Shown here piece by piece: positions 26,869-35,030 of a stretch of 64,000 nt of DNA; within the stretch, counting starts at the first letter, position 1, and each line of letters begins with the position of its first letter. Both the position numbers and the translations under genes were made by a program. The notes below the pieces were generated by a model. That model ran no database searches and was not told the DNA's origin. It saw only the letters and a program-made list of their open reading frames with translations. This stretch comes from Glaciibacter superstes DSM 21135 (GTDB lineage Bacteria; Actinomycetota; Actinomycetes; Actinomycetales; Microbacteriaceae), in contig NZ_ATWH01000005.1 of assembly GCF_000421145.1 (NCBI RefSeq), forward strand, positions 1 to 64,000. Direction: 5' to 3'.

Positions 26869-27855
26869 ATGATCTCTGGTGGACAAGCCATGCCCGGCCG
26901 CGATTCACTCTCGCTGATCGTGCAAGCAGCCCGCTTGTATCACGAGCAGAATCTGCGCCAGCCGGCGATCGCTGCGCGGATGCACGTGTCGCAGTCCCGC
27001 GTATCGCGCTGGCTGAAAGAGGCCAGTGAGGCGGGGATCATCAGGACCATCGTGCTGGCGCCCGAGGGTGTGTATCCGGAGCTGGAAGACGCCGTGCGCG
27101 AGAAGTACGGGCTTCGGCACGTCATCGTCGTCGACGCCGAAGACGATGAGCAATCAATAATGTCCGCCCTGGGCGGGGTGGCCGCCGGCTACTTGGAAAC
27201 GACGCTCACCGGAGACGCTCGGGTGGGGATCTCGTCCTGGTCTGAGACGCTGCTCTCGACAGTCAATGCCATGCTTCCGTCCCCGCGCAAACGAGCAGAA
27301 CACATCGTGCAGGTGATGGGCGGAATCGGCCGCCCTGAAGTGCAGATCAAAGCCACACAACTCACCGATCGACTCGCCAGGATGACGGGTGCGGAACCCA
27401 TGTTTCTTCCGACACCGGGCCTGGTGTCCACTGTGTCTGCCCGAGATGCGCTTTTCGACGATCCAATCGTTGCCGACACCGCATCGGAGTGGAGGCGACT
27501 CACCGTCGCATTGTTCGGGATCGGGAGCGTGACGCCGTCGCCCCTGCTCAGGGTCTCCGGTAACTCCATCTCAGAAGAGGAGATGGCGAGCCTCCGCGAG
27601 CTTGGTGCAGTAGGGGATGTGGCCATGAGATTCTTCGATGCCGACGGCCAACTCGTGCAGTCCGAACTGAACTCTCGGGTAGTCGGGATCGGGGTCGAAG
27701 AGCTCAGGGCGATTCCTCGCCGAGTCGGCATCGCCGGGGGCGCTCGAAAGCTGGAAGCCATCCGCGGTGCTGTCCGCGGCGGATGGATCGACGTTCTCAT
27801 CACCGATGTACGCACAGCCAACGGCCTCGTCGACGGCGGGCCGCCTCACAAATAG
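26869..27855 (+). CDS. SorC/DeoR-type sugar-responsive regulator
   Basis: 328 residues: an N-terminal helix-turn-helix (QPAIAARMHVSQSRVSRWLK, about 25-44) followed by the large sugar-binding domain of SorC regulators (GGVAAGYLETTLTGDARVGI, VQVMGGIGRPEV, GIGSVTPSPLL, GIAGGARKLEAIRGAV). ATG 26869 has AAGGG 8 bases upstream. Such proteins sense phosphorylated sugars, fitting the kinase in this operon. Its probable sites are the repeated inverted motifs at 18867-18889 and 28665-28687. Confidence 0.85.
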   Translation: MISGGQAMPGRDSLSLIVQAARLYHEQNLRQPAIAARMHVSQSRVSRWLKEASEAGIIRTIVLAPEGVYPELEDAVREKYGLRHVIVVDAEDDEQSIMSALGGVAAGYLETTLTGDARVGISSWSETLLSTVNAMLPSPRKRAEHIVQVMGGIGRPEVQIKATQLTDRLARMTGAEPMFLPTPGLVSTVSARDALFDDPIVADTASEWRRLTVALFGIGSVTPSPLLRVSGNSISEEEMASLRELGAVGDVAMRFFDADGQLVQSELNSRVVGIGVEELRAIPRRVGIAGGARKLEAIRGAVRGGWIDVLITDVRTANGLVDGGPPHK

Positions 27856-27866
27856 CAGGGAAGCAC

Positions 27867-28634
27867 ATGACATCTTTCAACTTTCGAATGGATGGTGGAG
27901 TGGCCATCATCACCGGCGCCGGATCAGGCATCGGCCAGGCAATCGCCGTCGGGATCGCGGAGTCAGGGGGAAAGGTCGGATTGTTCGACCTTCCTTCGTC
28001 GGACCTCGAGGGCACACTGCGAATGGTCGAAGCTGCCGGCTCAACGGGAATGATCGTGAGCGGTGATGTCACCCAGGCGGCCGAGCTGACGGATGCCGTA
28101 GACCGGATCGAGTCGATGTTCGGGCCGCTGACGCATGCGGTTAACTCGGCCGGTGTGGCGGATGCCGCTCCTGCAGAGGACATGTCGCAGGAACAGTGGC
28201 AGCGCATCTACGACATCGACGTCACTGGAGTGTTCCTGAGTTGCCAGGCCGAAGGTCGAGCCATGATTCGAGGTGGTGGCGGGGCCATCGTGAACATTGC
28301 CTCGATGTCGGGGACCATGGCTCACCGCGGATTGCAGCAGGTGCATTACAACAGCGCGAAGTCGGCGGTGAAGCATCTGTCGACGTCGCTCGCCGTCGAA
28401 TGGGCACCGCACAATATTCGGGTGAACTCGTTGAGTCCCGGATACACGCTGACGGCCATGAACCGTCGGCCGGAGGTCGCTACGCAGGTGAGCGCATTCG
28501 CCGCGGAGACTCCGATGAATCGTTTGGCTGAGCCTGCGGAGATGGCGGGGCCGGCTGTGTTCCTGCTCTCGAGTGCAGCCAGTTACTGCACGGGGACTGA
28601 TCTCCTGATAGATGGGGGCTATACATCCTGGTAG
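27867..28634 (+). CDS. Short-chain dehydrogenase/reductase, second of the operon
   Basis: ATG 27867 follows AGGGAA and gives 255 residues. NAD-binding TGAGSGIGQAIAVGI, NSAG motif and catalytic HYNSAKSAVKHLS (Tyr and Lys of YxxxK) are present, ending in GTDLLIDGGYTSW. It is unlike the first SDR in sequence, so the two probably act on different positions or enantiomers of the substrate. It is the last gene before a 94-base gap containing operator site 2. Confidence 0.85.
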   Translation: MTSFNFRMDGGVAIITGAGSGIGQAIAVGIAESGGKVGLFDLPSSDLEGTLRMVEAAGSTGMIVSGDVTQAAELTDAVDRIESMFGPLTHAVNSAGVADAAPAEDMSQEQWQRIYDIDVTGVFLSCQAEGRAMIRGGGGAIVNIASMSGTMAHRGLQQVHYNSAKSAVKHLSTSLAVEWAPHNIRVNSLSPGYTLTAMNRRPEVATQVSAFAAETPMNRLAEPAEMAGPAVFLLSSAASYCTGTDLLIDGGYTSW

Positions 28635-28664
28635 CGGGCAGGCCTTTTGCTGTGTAGAATAATG

Positions 28665-28687
28665 AATCAGGAATGAATAAGTATGCA
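28665..28687. promoter_or_regulatory. Candidate SorC-type operator, site 2
   Basis: AATCA-GGAA-TGAAT followed by AA and GTATGCA, matching site 1 at 18867-18889 in arm sequence, 4-base spacer and position of GTATGCA. A TAGAAT at 28655-28660 directly before it could be the -10 of the promoter. It lies 42 bases before the E1 alpha start. Confidence 0.5.
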
Positions 28688-28728
28688 TTACCGCCTCGAC
28701 GTTGTAGTCGGGGAGAGAGGACCATGTC

Positions 28729-29715
28729 GTGAACGCGACTCTGCCAATCGAGACGCTCCTGGAAATGCAGCGGCGCATGCTGCGAATCCGTCGGTTCGAC
28801 GAACGAGCTTCAAAGATGGTCAAACGAGGCCAAATTCCAGGCACCGTCCACACCAGCATCGGGCAAGAGGCTCAGGTCGTGGGTTCGTGCATGGCCCTGG
28901 GTGAACAGGACTACATGTCCGGCAACCACCGGAGCCACGGGCATCCGATCGGAAAGGGCGCCCCACTCGGCCCGCTCATGGCCGAGCTGGTCGGAAAGGC
29001 CACCGGAGTGTGCAAAGGAAAGGGCGGTTCGCTCCACCTCGCCGACTTCGCCGTTGGCAGTCTCGGCGAGTCCGGCATCGTCGGCTCGTCCATTCCGATC
29101 GCGACCGGCGCTGCCCTCTCGGCCGAAGTCTTGGGCAATGGCCGGGTATCCCTGGCGTTCTTCGGGGACGGCGCTGCAAACCAGGGTTCTCTCTACGAGT
29201 CGATGAACATGGCAGGCGTCTGGAAGCTCCCGGTCATCTTCCTGTGTGAGAACAACCAGTATGCCTTGAGCACACCGGCGCACACCGTCACCTCGGGTGT
29301 GATCGCCGAGCGAGCCGCCGGCTTCGGCATGGAGGGGGTGCGGGTCGAAGACGGCCAGAGTGTTCTCGCTGTGTACGACGCGGTCTCGACCGCGGTCAGT
29401 CGTGCTCGAGAGGGTGGGGGGCCAACGCTGGTCGAAGTCATCACCTACCGCTACAACGAGCACTCAGAGGGACTGCGTCTGGGAACCGACTACCGCGACG
29501 CTGCGGAGAGATCCACGTGGCTGGACCGCGACCCGATTGTGCTCTTCCGTGACCACCTCGTTTCGCGCGGGGTCTCTGCTGACACGCTCGATGCCCTCGA
29601 AGCCGAAGTGCTCGCCGAAGTCGATCTCGCAGTGGCCTTCACCAACGACAGTCCGTACCCGGAGCCGTCGGCAGCGTTCGAGGATCTGTACACCGACGTG
29701 GAGGTGGCGGCATGA
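28729..29715 (+). CDS. 2-oxoacid/acetoin dehydrogenase E1 component, alpha subunit
   Basis: 328 residues from GTG 28729, with GGGAGAGAGG about 8 bases upstream. The thiamine diphosphate motif GDGAANQGSLYESMN begins at residue 146; other signatures are GTVHTSIGQEAQVVG, NHRSHGHPIGKG, GKGGSLHLAD and FLCENNQYALS. The short length and GQEA/GGSLH features fit the acetoin dehydrogenase/pyruvate dehydrogenase alpha group. With the beta subunit it decarboxylates a 2-oxoacid or cleaves an acyloin and passes the acyl group to the lipoyl protein. Confidence 0.85.
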   Translation: MNATLPIETLLEMQRRMLRIRRFDERASKMVKRGQIPGTVHTSIGQEAQVVGSCMALGEQDYMSGNHRSHGHPIGKGAPLGPLMAELVGKATGVCKGKGGSLHLADFAVGSLGESGIVGSSIPIATGAALSAEVLGNGRVSLAFFGDGAANQGSLYESMNMAGVWKLPVIFLCENNQYALSTPAHTVTSGVIAERAAGFGMEGVRVEDGQSVLAVYDAVSTAVSRAREGGGPTLVEVITYRYNEHSEGLRLGTDYRDAAERSTWLDRDPIVLFRDHLVSRGVSADTLDALEAEVLAEVDLAVAFTNDSPYPEPSAAFEDLYTDVEVAA

Positions 29716-30743
29716 GCGTCATGACTTATCTCGGAGCCATCGGCGCTGCTCAGCGTGAGGCTATGGAAGCCGATGAGCGCGTCATCATCATGGGCGAAGA
29801 CGTTGAGGCCAATGTTTATGGCACAACGGGCGGGGGAAAGTCCCGCAGCAGCGAAGGTGACTTTCTGCAGATGTTCGGCAAGAAGCGCATCAGGAACACT
29901 CCGATCTCGGAGGAGGGCATAGTCGGTGCCGCCGCAGGCGCGGCGATGACCGGCCTGCGACCGATTGTCGACCTTTCTTATTCCAGCTTCCTGTACATGG
30001 CCATGGACCAGTTCGTGAACCAGGTCGCGAAGAACCGCTACATGTTCGGTGGCCAGGCCTCGATGCCCGTGGTGTTCCGTTCGGCGATGTTCTATGGCCT
30101 GAATACCGGTGCGCACCACTCTGACCGTCCATACCCGATGTTTATGAACGTGCCCGGGCTGAAGATCATCGCACCGGCGTCTCCGTCCGATGCGAAGGGA
30201 CTGCTGCGCGCTGCCATCGATTCCGATGACCCGGTGCTGACCTTTGAAGCTGTTCTCCTCTGGGGTCTGAAAGAGGAAGTGGACGACAACGAATACCGCA
30301 TCCCGCTTGGCAAGGCGCGTACCGTGCGCGAGGGCACTGACGTGACGATCGTTGCAATCTCCGGTTCAGTGCCGGAGGCGATCCTGGCAGCGCAGGACCT
30401 CGAAGACGAAGGCGTATCCGTCGAGATCATCGACCCTCGTACCCTCGTGCCACTCGACACCAGGGCGATCCTCGAGTCCACCGCGAAGACCGGGCGCCTC
30501 GTGATCGCAGAGCCGGCGCACCGTACCTGCGGCGCAGCTGCCGAGATCTCGGCACTTGTCGCTGAAGAGATCTTTGACGCGCTGCGGGCACCCATCGTTC
30601 GTGTCACGGCGCCCGACATGCAGATTCCTTTCAGCCCGTCACTGGAGAAGCAGATGTATCCAACACGGGCAACTATCGGCGATGCAGTCCGGCGTGTGCT
30701 GGACAGTGCTCCGCAACGGCTCGCAGCGGAAATCTCCCGCTGA
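29712..30743 (+). CDS. 2-oxoacid/acetoin dehydrogenase E1 component, beta subunit
   Basis: 343 residues, start overlapping the alpha-subunit stop (ATGA). Motifs: MGEDVEANVYGTTGG, RIRNTPISEEGIVGAAAGAA with the catalytic Glu, GAHHSDRPYPMFMNVPGLKI and EIIDPRTLVPLD. Together with the alpha gene it forms the alpha2beta2 E1. GSVPEAILAAQDLEDEG marks the C-terminal domain. Confidence 0.9.
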   Translation: MSVMTYLGAIGAAQREAMEADERVIIMGEDVEANVYGTTGGGKSRSSEGDFLQMFGKKRIRNTPISEEGIVGAAAGAAMTGLRPIVDLSYSSFLYMAMDQFVNQVAKNRYMFGGQASMPVVFRSAMFYGLNTGAHHSDRPYPMFMNVPGLKIIAPASPSDAKGLLRAAIDSDDPVLTFEAVLLWGLKEEVDDNEYRIPLGKARTVREGTDVTIVAISGSVPEAILAAQDLEDEGVSVEIIDPRTLVPLDTRAILESTAKTGRLVIAEPAHRTCGAAAEISALVAEEIFDALRAPIVRVTAPDMQIPFSPSLEKQMYPTRATIGDAVRRVLDSAPQRLAAEISR

Positions 30744-30775
30744 AAAACACCTCAGACGAAAAGGAACAAAGAACC

Positions 30776-31015
30776 ATGCGCGTAGACGTACTGCTGCCCC
30801 AGTGGGGAATGGGAATGAGCGAAGGCACCGTTGTGGAATGGCTCAAAGCGATCGGCGACCACGTTGATGAAGATGAGCCGTTGGCGGAAATCGAAGCGGC
30901 GAAGGTCGAAGAGACCCTCGAATCACCCGCAAGCGGCACACTTGTCGAGATCCTCCTCAAAGAGGGCGATACGGCCGACGTGCGCACGGTGATCGCAATC
31001 ATCGAAGAGGACTGA
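30776..31015 (+). CDS. Stand-alone lipoyl-domain protein (E2 N-terminal module)
   Basis: 79 residues, exactly one biotinyl/lipoyl domain: VLLPQWGMGMSEGTVVEWLK, then EIEAAKVEETLESPASG with the lipoyl lysine at K43 (AAKV where DKV or DKA is usual) and a C-terminal VIAIIEED. It stops with no linker or E3-binding domain, and a GTG for the catalytic module starts two bases later. The swinging arm of the complex is therefore a separate protein, as in glycine cleavage H protein, but by sequence it is an E2 domain. Confidence 0.85.
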   Translation: MRVDVLLPQWGMGMSEGTVVEWLKAIGDHVDEDEPLAEIEAAKVEETLESPASGTLVEILLKEGDTADVRTVIAIIEED

Positions 31016-31016
31016 C

Positions 31017-31697
31017 GTGTCAGATCTTGATGTCGCGGCTGGCGGAACGACCGTACCCCTGAAGGGAATCAGGCGAACAGCAGCCCGTCAAATGATCGCG
31101 GCGTGGGAGGCGCCGAGCTTCCAGCTTGCGGTGGAAGTCGACATGACGGCCGCGCTGGGCGTCAAGCAGGTTCTTAGCGGGGCGACGGTGACCGACCACA
31201 TCATCCGGTCATGCGCTCTCGCGCTTGGGCGGCATCCGTCGGTCAATGCCTGGTACGGGGACATGTCGACCACAACGTTCGAGCGCGTCAACATCGGTAT
31301 CGCCGTTGCCACAGAAGCGGGTCTGATGGTTCCTGTAATCCATGATCTCGCAGCTGCCGGACTGTCCGTCATCGCGGACAAGAGAAGAGATGTCGTCGAG
31401 CGCGCTCGTCTCGGGAAGCTGGGGATGCCGGATGTCACTGGCGGAACCTTCACCATCTCCAATCTGGGGATGCTCGGTATCGATCGCTTCAACGCGATAC
31501 TCAATGTTCCGCAGGTCGCGATTCTTGCAGTCGGATCGACACGACCGCGTTACGTTTTGGCGGATGGCGAAGCGATGTGGCGCGAGACGGCAGAGTTCAC
31601 ATTGACCTGCGACCACCGCGCCGTGGACGGAGCCACCGGCGCGCGATTCTTGGGTGAGATCAAGAACCTCGTCGAGCAGGCGCCGCTCGCCGACTGA
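31017..31697 (+). CDS. 2-oxoacid dehydrogenase E2 acyltransferase, catalytic domain only
   Basis: 226 residues from GTG 31017. Starts directly with the acyltransferase core (VPLKGIRRTAARQMIAAW) and has the active-site CDHRAVDGATGARFL with His200 and Asp204. No lipoyl domain and no peripheral subunit-binding domain, so it depends on the 79-residue protein upstream. Relatives in acetoin or branched-chain complexes are one chain of 370-450 residues. No E3 gene is nearby; the housekeeping dihydrolipoamide dehydrogenase probably serves. Confidence 0.85.
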   Translation: MSDLDVAAGGTTVPLKGIRRTAARQMIAAWEAPSFQLAVEVDMTAALGVKQVLSGATVTDHIIRSCALALGRHPSVNAWYGDMSTTTFERVNIGIAVATEAGLMVPVIHDLAAAGLSVIADKRRDVVERARLGKLGMPDVTGGTFTISNLGMLGIDRFNAILNVPQVAILAVGSTRPRYVLADGEAMWRETAEFTLTCDHRAVDGATGARFLGEIKNLVEQAPLAD

Positions 31698-31763
31698 CCT
31701 GCGGCGTATGGCCCCTCGCGTGAGCGAGCTGGAATCTCTCATGTTGACATCGGTGTGTGTCCG

Positions 31764-32849
31764 TCAAGCAGAGAGCGGGTGCTGCGCGTGCACGCGCGCG
31801 GGGTTCAGCTGACGCATCCGCACCGGCTGGATGCCGGTCTGCCGGCGGAAGATGGTGGAGAAGTACTGGCTCGACTGAAATCCGCACAGCTGCGCGATAT
31901 CCGACACTCGCAGGTCCGTCTCCATCAGCAACTGCTTGCCCTTCTCAATGCGCAACGTCATGAGGTACTCCAGCGGAGACACATTCAACATCTGCCGGCA
32001 GTAATACACAAAGCGCGTTCTCCCGAGACCGCACTCCCGCGCCATATCGTCAATCGCCCACTGCTCCTGCACTCGCTCTGGCAACCGCTTCAAGAACAAC
32101 TTCACCGTTCGCTCCGTCGACGACAGATACGGATCCAACACCGGATGCTGCTGCTCCAGCAGATCGCCCAGCTCAATGAACACCTGCGCCACACTCGTCG
32201 CCACCCGCGCCATCGGCTGGCTCACATCGGTGCGCAGCGTGCGCTGCATCTCACCCATCGCCGTCAGCAACGGCTTGCTCGCCCGCCACACCGGCCGCTC
32301 ATTGTGACTCAGCAGCTCGGTCAACCGAGCGAGGTCCGACGCCGGAATCGGCAACCACGACGGCCACTCCCACTCCTGGTTCGGCCGGCGCACACCCACA
32401 TCGAGAATGAACCAGGTCAACGTCGACGACGTCACCTCTGGCCGCCCCACCCGATGAAGCTGCCACGGCCGCGTGATGCTCAGGTAGCCGGCACTCAGAT
32501 CGAAGTCCTCTGCCTCACACGAGAACGGCACACTCCCCGCCGTCACGCACGTGATCTCAATGCCCTCATTGCGATGCCAGTCGAGCCCCCACCCCTGGTC
32601 ACTCGTGGCCTCCCACATGCCAACGCTCCGCAGCTGGGGGAGCACAGCCGGGTCCATCGGTTGCCCGGGATACGTTCCCCTGCCATACGCCCACAGCCCG
32701 ACATCACCGTTGTCGCCGGCCGCTCGCAGCGGCGCACAGGTGTCGGCCACAAAGGTCTCACCGTTGCCGATGAACGTCGGCGGCGCCGTCAAATGCGCGA
32801 GCGGAGGCATCCGTTCGTGTTGGTCAACGTCTCTGTCGTTCATCAGCAT
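31764..32849 (-). CDS. AraC-family transcriptional activator
   Basis: ATG 32849 follows GGTGGAGG by 7 bases and gives a 361-residue protein. The N-terminal half is a cupin-like sensor (DWHRNEGIEITCVTAGSVPF). The C-terminal half carries the two AraC helix-turn-helix motifs (IDDMARECGLGRTRFVYYCR and VSDIAQLCGFQSSQYFSTIF). It is divergent from the sugar cluster starting at 33040 and probably activates it. The 190-base intergenic region has AT-rich runs near 32930-32950 but no repeat I can define. Confidence 0.85.
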   Translation of the reverse strand: MLMNDRDVDQHERMPPLAHLTAPPTFIGNGETFVADTCAPLRAAGDNGDVGLWAYGRGTYPGQPMDPAVLPQLRSVGMWEATSDQGWGLDWHRNEGIEITCVTAGSVPFSCEAEDFDLSAGYLSITRPWQLHRVGRPEVTSSTLTWFILDVGVRRPNQEWEWPSWLPIPASDLARLTELLSHNERPVWRASKPLLTAMGEMQRTLRTDVSQPMARVATSVAQVFIELGDLLEQQHPVLDPYLSSTERTVKLFLKRLPERVQEQWAIDDMARECGLGRTRFVYYCRQMLNVSPLEYLMTLRIEKGKQLLMETDLRVSDIAQLCGFQSSQYFSTIFRRQTGIQPVRMRQLNPARVHAQHPLSA

Positions 32850-33039
32850 TGATGTGCCTCCACCTGCAATGGTCTTGTGCCACCACCCTAGGGCGACCGG
32901 AGCACCGGGGGCAACGAATATGTTGTTCAAAAAACGCTATTGGCCGATTGTGAACGACAACGGGCGTCGGTTCTGCTTATCGTGACTGTACTCACAACGC
33001 CGGAACATCGGTCCACGACTCAAAGAAGAGGAGCCTGCA

Positions 33040-33891
33040 TTGGCTATCAAAATCGGGTGCTTCGCCCTGGTTGACCCATTCTCCACACTCGAGCACCAAC
33101 TCGACCGCGTTCGGGACTGGGGCTTCAAGTACGCCGACGTGACCGATACCGGCGACGGCGCGGTGCTCGGCAACCACTTCGGGTTCAGCGCGGTGGCCAG
33201 CCTCGACGCCAACCCCTTCGACCTGCAACGGATGTTTGCCGAGCGCGGCCTCACCATCACCTCCTACTGCGCGCACGCCGACCTGCTCGACCCGTCAGCG
33301 CCATGGCGCTACGGCACATCGCAGATCATCAAAGCCGTTCGGGCGGCCGGCGCGATCGGCGTCAAGCACGTCGTGACCACCGAAGGCGAACCGACCACCC
33401 CGTTCGGCCAGCAGCTGAGCCTGAACGACGCGGTGTTCCTGATCGCCGAGAAGCTTCACGAACCCCTGAAGGTCGCCGAAGACCACGGCGTCACCATCCT
33501 CCTGGAACCGCACGGACCGATCACCGGCTCCATCGACGGCACCAGCGCCCTGCTCGAGCGTCTCGATTCGCCGGCGCTCGGCCTCAACTTCGATTCAGGG
33601 AACAGCTGGCTGGCCGGCATGGACCCGGTCGAATATGTGAAAACCTTCGGCGAGAAGATTCAGCACGTGCACTGGAAAGACCTCGGCGCAGAGTGGGAAG
33701 AAAAACGAGGCACAATTTACGGATGCGGGATGTCACCGATCGCCGTCGGCACCGGTGTCATCGACATTGAAGGGGCATTCCGGGCGCTCGAAGCGGCCGG
33801 GTTCGACGGGTACTCCACACTCGAAGTCGGCGGAGATGACGCCGTGCTCGGCTCCGCCACCTACCTCGAGAGCCTCGGAGCCGTGCGGTGA
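33040..33891 (+). CDS. TIM-barrel sugar phosphate isomerase/epimerase
   Basis: 283 residues from a TTG start with GAGGAG 6 bases upstream. AP-endonuclease-2-like TIM barrel with the metal-ligand segments ILLEPHGPITG (Glu), LNFDSGNSWLAG (Asp), IQHVHWKDLG (His and Asp) and YSTLEVGGDD (Glu). Enzymes of this fold epimerise or isomerise sugars, inososes or keto-sugars. Genes downstream overlap it by 4 bases, so it acts with the Gfo/Idh/MocA oxidoreductase. Confidence 0.85.
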   Translation: MAIKIGCFALVDPFSTLEHQLDRVRDWGFKYADVTDTGDGAVLGNHFGFSAVASLDANPFDLQRMFAERGLTITSYCAHADLLDPSAPWRYGTSQIIKAVRAAGAIGVKHVVTTEGEPTTPFGQQLSLNDAVFLIAEKLHEPLKVAEDHGVTILLEPHGPITGSIDGTSALLERLDSPALGLNFDSGNSWLAGMDPVEYVKTFGEKIQHVHWKDLGAEWEEKRGTIYGCGMSPIAVGTGVIDIEGAFRALEAAGFDGYSTLEVGGDDAVLGSATYLESLGAVR

Positions 33892-35030
33892 CCCAGCCTT
33901 CCGGTTCTACAGAACTCGCCATCGGCCAGGTCGGCCTCGGCGGCATCACCGTTGTGCACCGCGACGGGTACCGCATCTACGACCAACCGGTGGTGGCCGG
34001 GTTCGACCCGAGCGCCGAAGCCCGTGACCGATTTCTCGCGGACACGCCCGGGGCATCCTTTTACGAATCTCTCGACGACCTTATCGTCGACCCGCTGGTT
34101 GGTGTGATCGACCTCGCAACGCCGCACCACCGCAGCACCCGGCTGCCGCTGATCGAGCAGATCGCCGCGGCAGGCAAGCCCATTCTGGTGCAGAAGCCCC
34201 TCGCGTACTCCTACGCGGAGGCGGTGGAGATCGTGGAGGTGTTCGAGAAGTACGGCACCGTCGGCATGGTCAACCAGAACATGGCCTTCACCCCCGGTTC
34301 GCTTCGCCTGCTCGACGCCATCATGACCGACCGTGCGATCGGCGAACCCGCCTTCGCGCAGGTGACCGTGCAGTACGTGTTCGACACCGACTACCACCCG
34401 TGGTTCGGCAAAGACGACCGCTGGTGGACCGGCGCGCTCACCGTGCACCACTTCGGACTCTTGCAGTTGCTGTTCGGACCGCCGGAGACGGTGTACGCCG
34501 TCACCGGACACGACCCGGGCCAGCCCGGCGTCACGTCAGACGGATTCGGACACCTGCTCATGCGCTACCCGTCTGGGATGACCGTGGCCGTCACGTCGAC
34601 TGGCACCTATTACGGAACCGACCCGGTGCCCCACGGCAACGAGAAGATCTGGATCCAGGGCGCAGACGGCATCGCCGACTGGCGCCCAGAGGGCGGGCTC
34701 GACCTCTCCCACCGCGGCGAGGCCGGCGAGTTCTCGCGCGAACGCATCACCTGGAACCCCAAGGAGAAATGGTTTCCGCACGCCTTCGGCCTCACCATGG
34801 CGCACTTTCGGGCGGCGCTCGCCGACGGTGCTCCGCCGCTCTGCTCGGTATCTGACAACCTCTACGTGATGGCCGTCATCGAGGCGGCATACCAGTCGAG
34901 TGAGAACAACCGAGTGGTGCCGCTCGCCGAGATCATGGGGGAGCGCTACGACCCCGACTACGGCACCGGCTGGTCGCACGGCTACTCAGACTGGGTCTCG
35001 GCAACACTGTCAGGAGTCGGCCGTGGCTGA
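33888..35030 (+). CDS. Gfo/Idh/MocA-family oxidoreductase
   Basis: 380 residues from GTG 33888. N-terminal NAD(P) fold with GQVGLGGITVVHRDGY; the family's catalytic EKP motif appears as VQKPLAYSY, with Gln replacing Glu. The substrate-binding region contains DTDYHPWFGKDDRWWTG and VHHFGLLQLLFGPP, with His in the position used for catalysis. Probably oxidises a hydroxyl of the imported sugar to a keto group, giving the substrate of the preceding epimerase. Confidence 0.85.
   Translation: MTQPSGSTELAIGQVGLGGITVVHRDGYRIYDQPVVAGFDPSAEARDRFLADTPGASFYESLDDLIVDPLVGVIDLATPHHRSTRLPLIEQIAAAGKPILVQKPLAYSYAEAVEIVEVFEKYGTVGMVNQNMAFTPGSLRLLDAIMTDRAIGEPAFAQVTVQYVFDTDYHPWFGKDDRWWTGALTVHHFGLLQLLFGPPETVYAVTGHDPGQPGVTSDGFGHLLMRYPSGMTVAVTSTGTYYGTDPVPHGNEKIWIQGADGIADWRPEGGLDLSHRGEAGEFSRERITWNPKEKWFPHAFGLTMAHFRAALADGAPPLCSVSDNLYVMAVIEAAYQSSENNRVVPLAEIMGERYDPDYGTGWSHGYSDWVSATLSGVGRG

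Noticed and set aside
31755..32852. Plus-strand open frame opposite the AraC regulator
   Set aside because: Composition rich in Arg, His and Leu with no motifs; the minus-strand frame contains two complete helix-turn-helix motifs.
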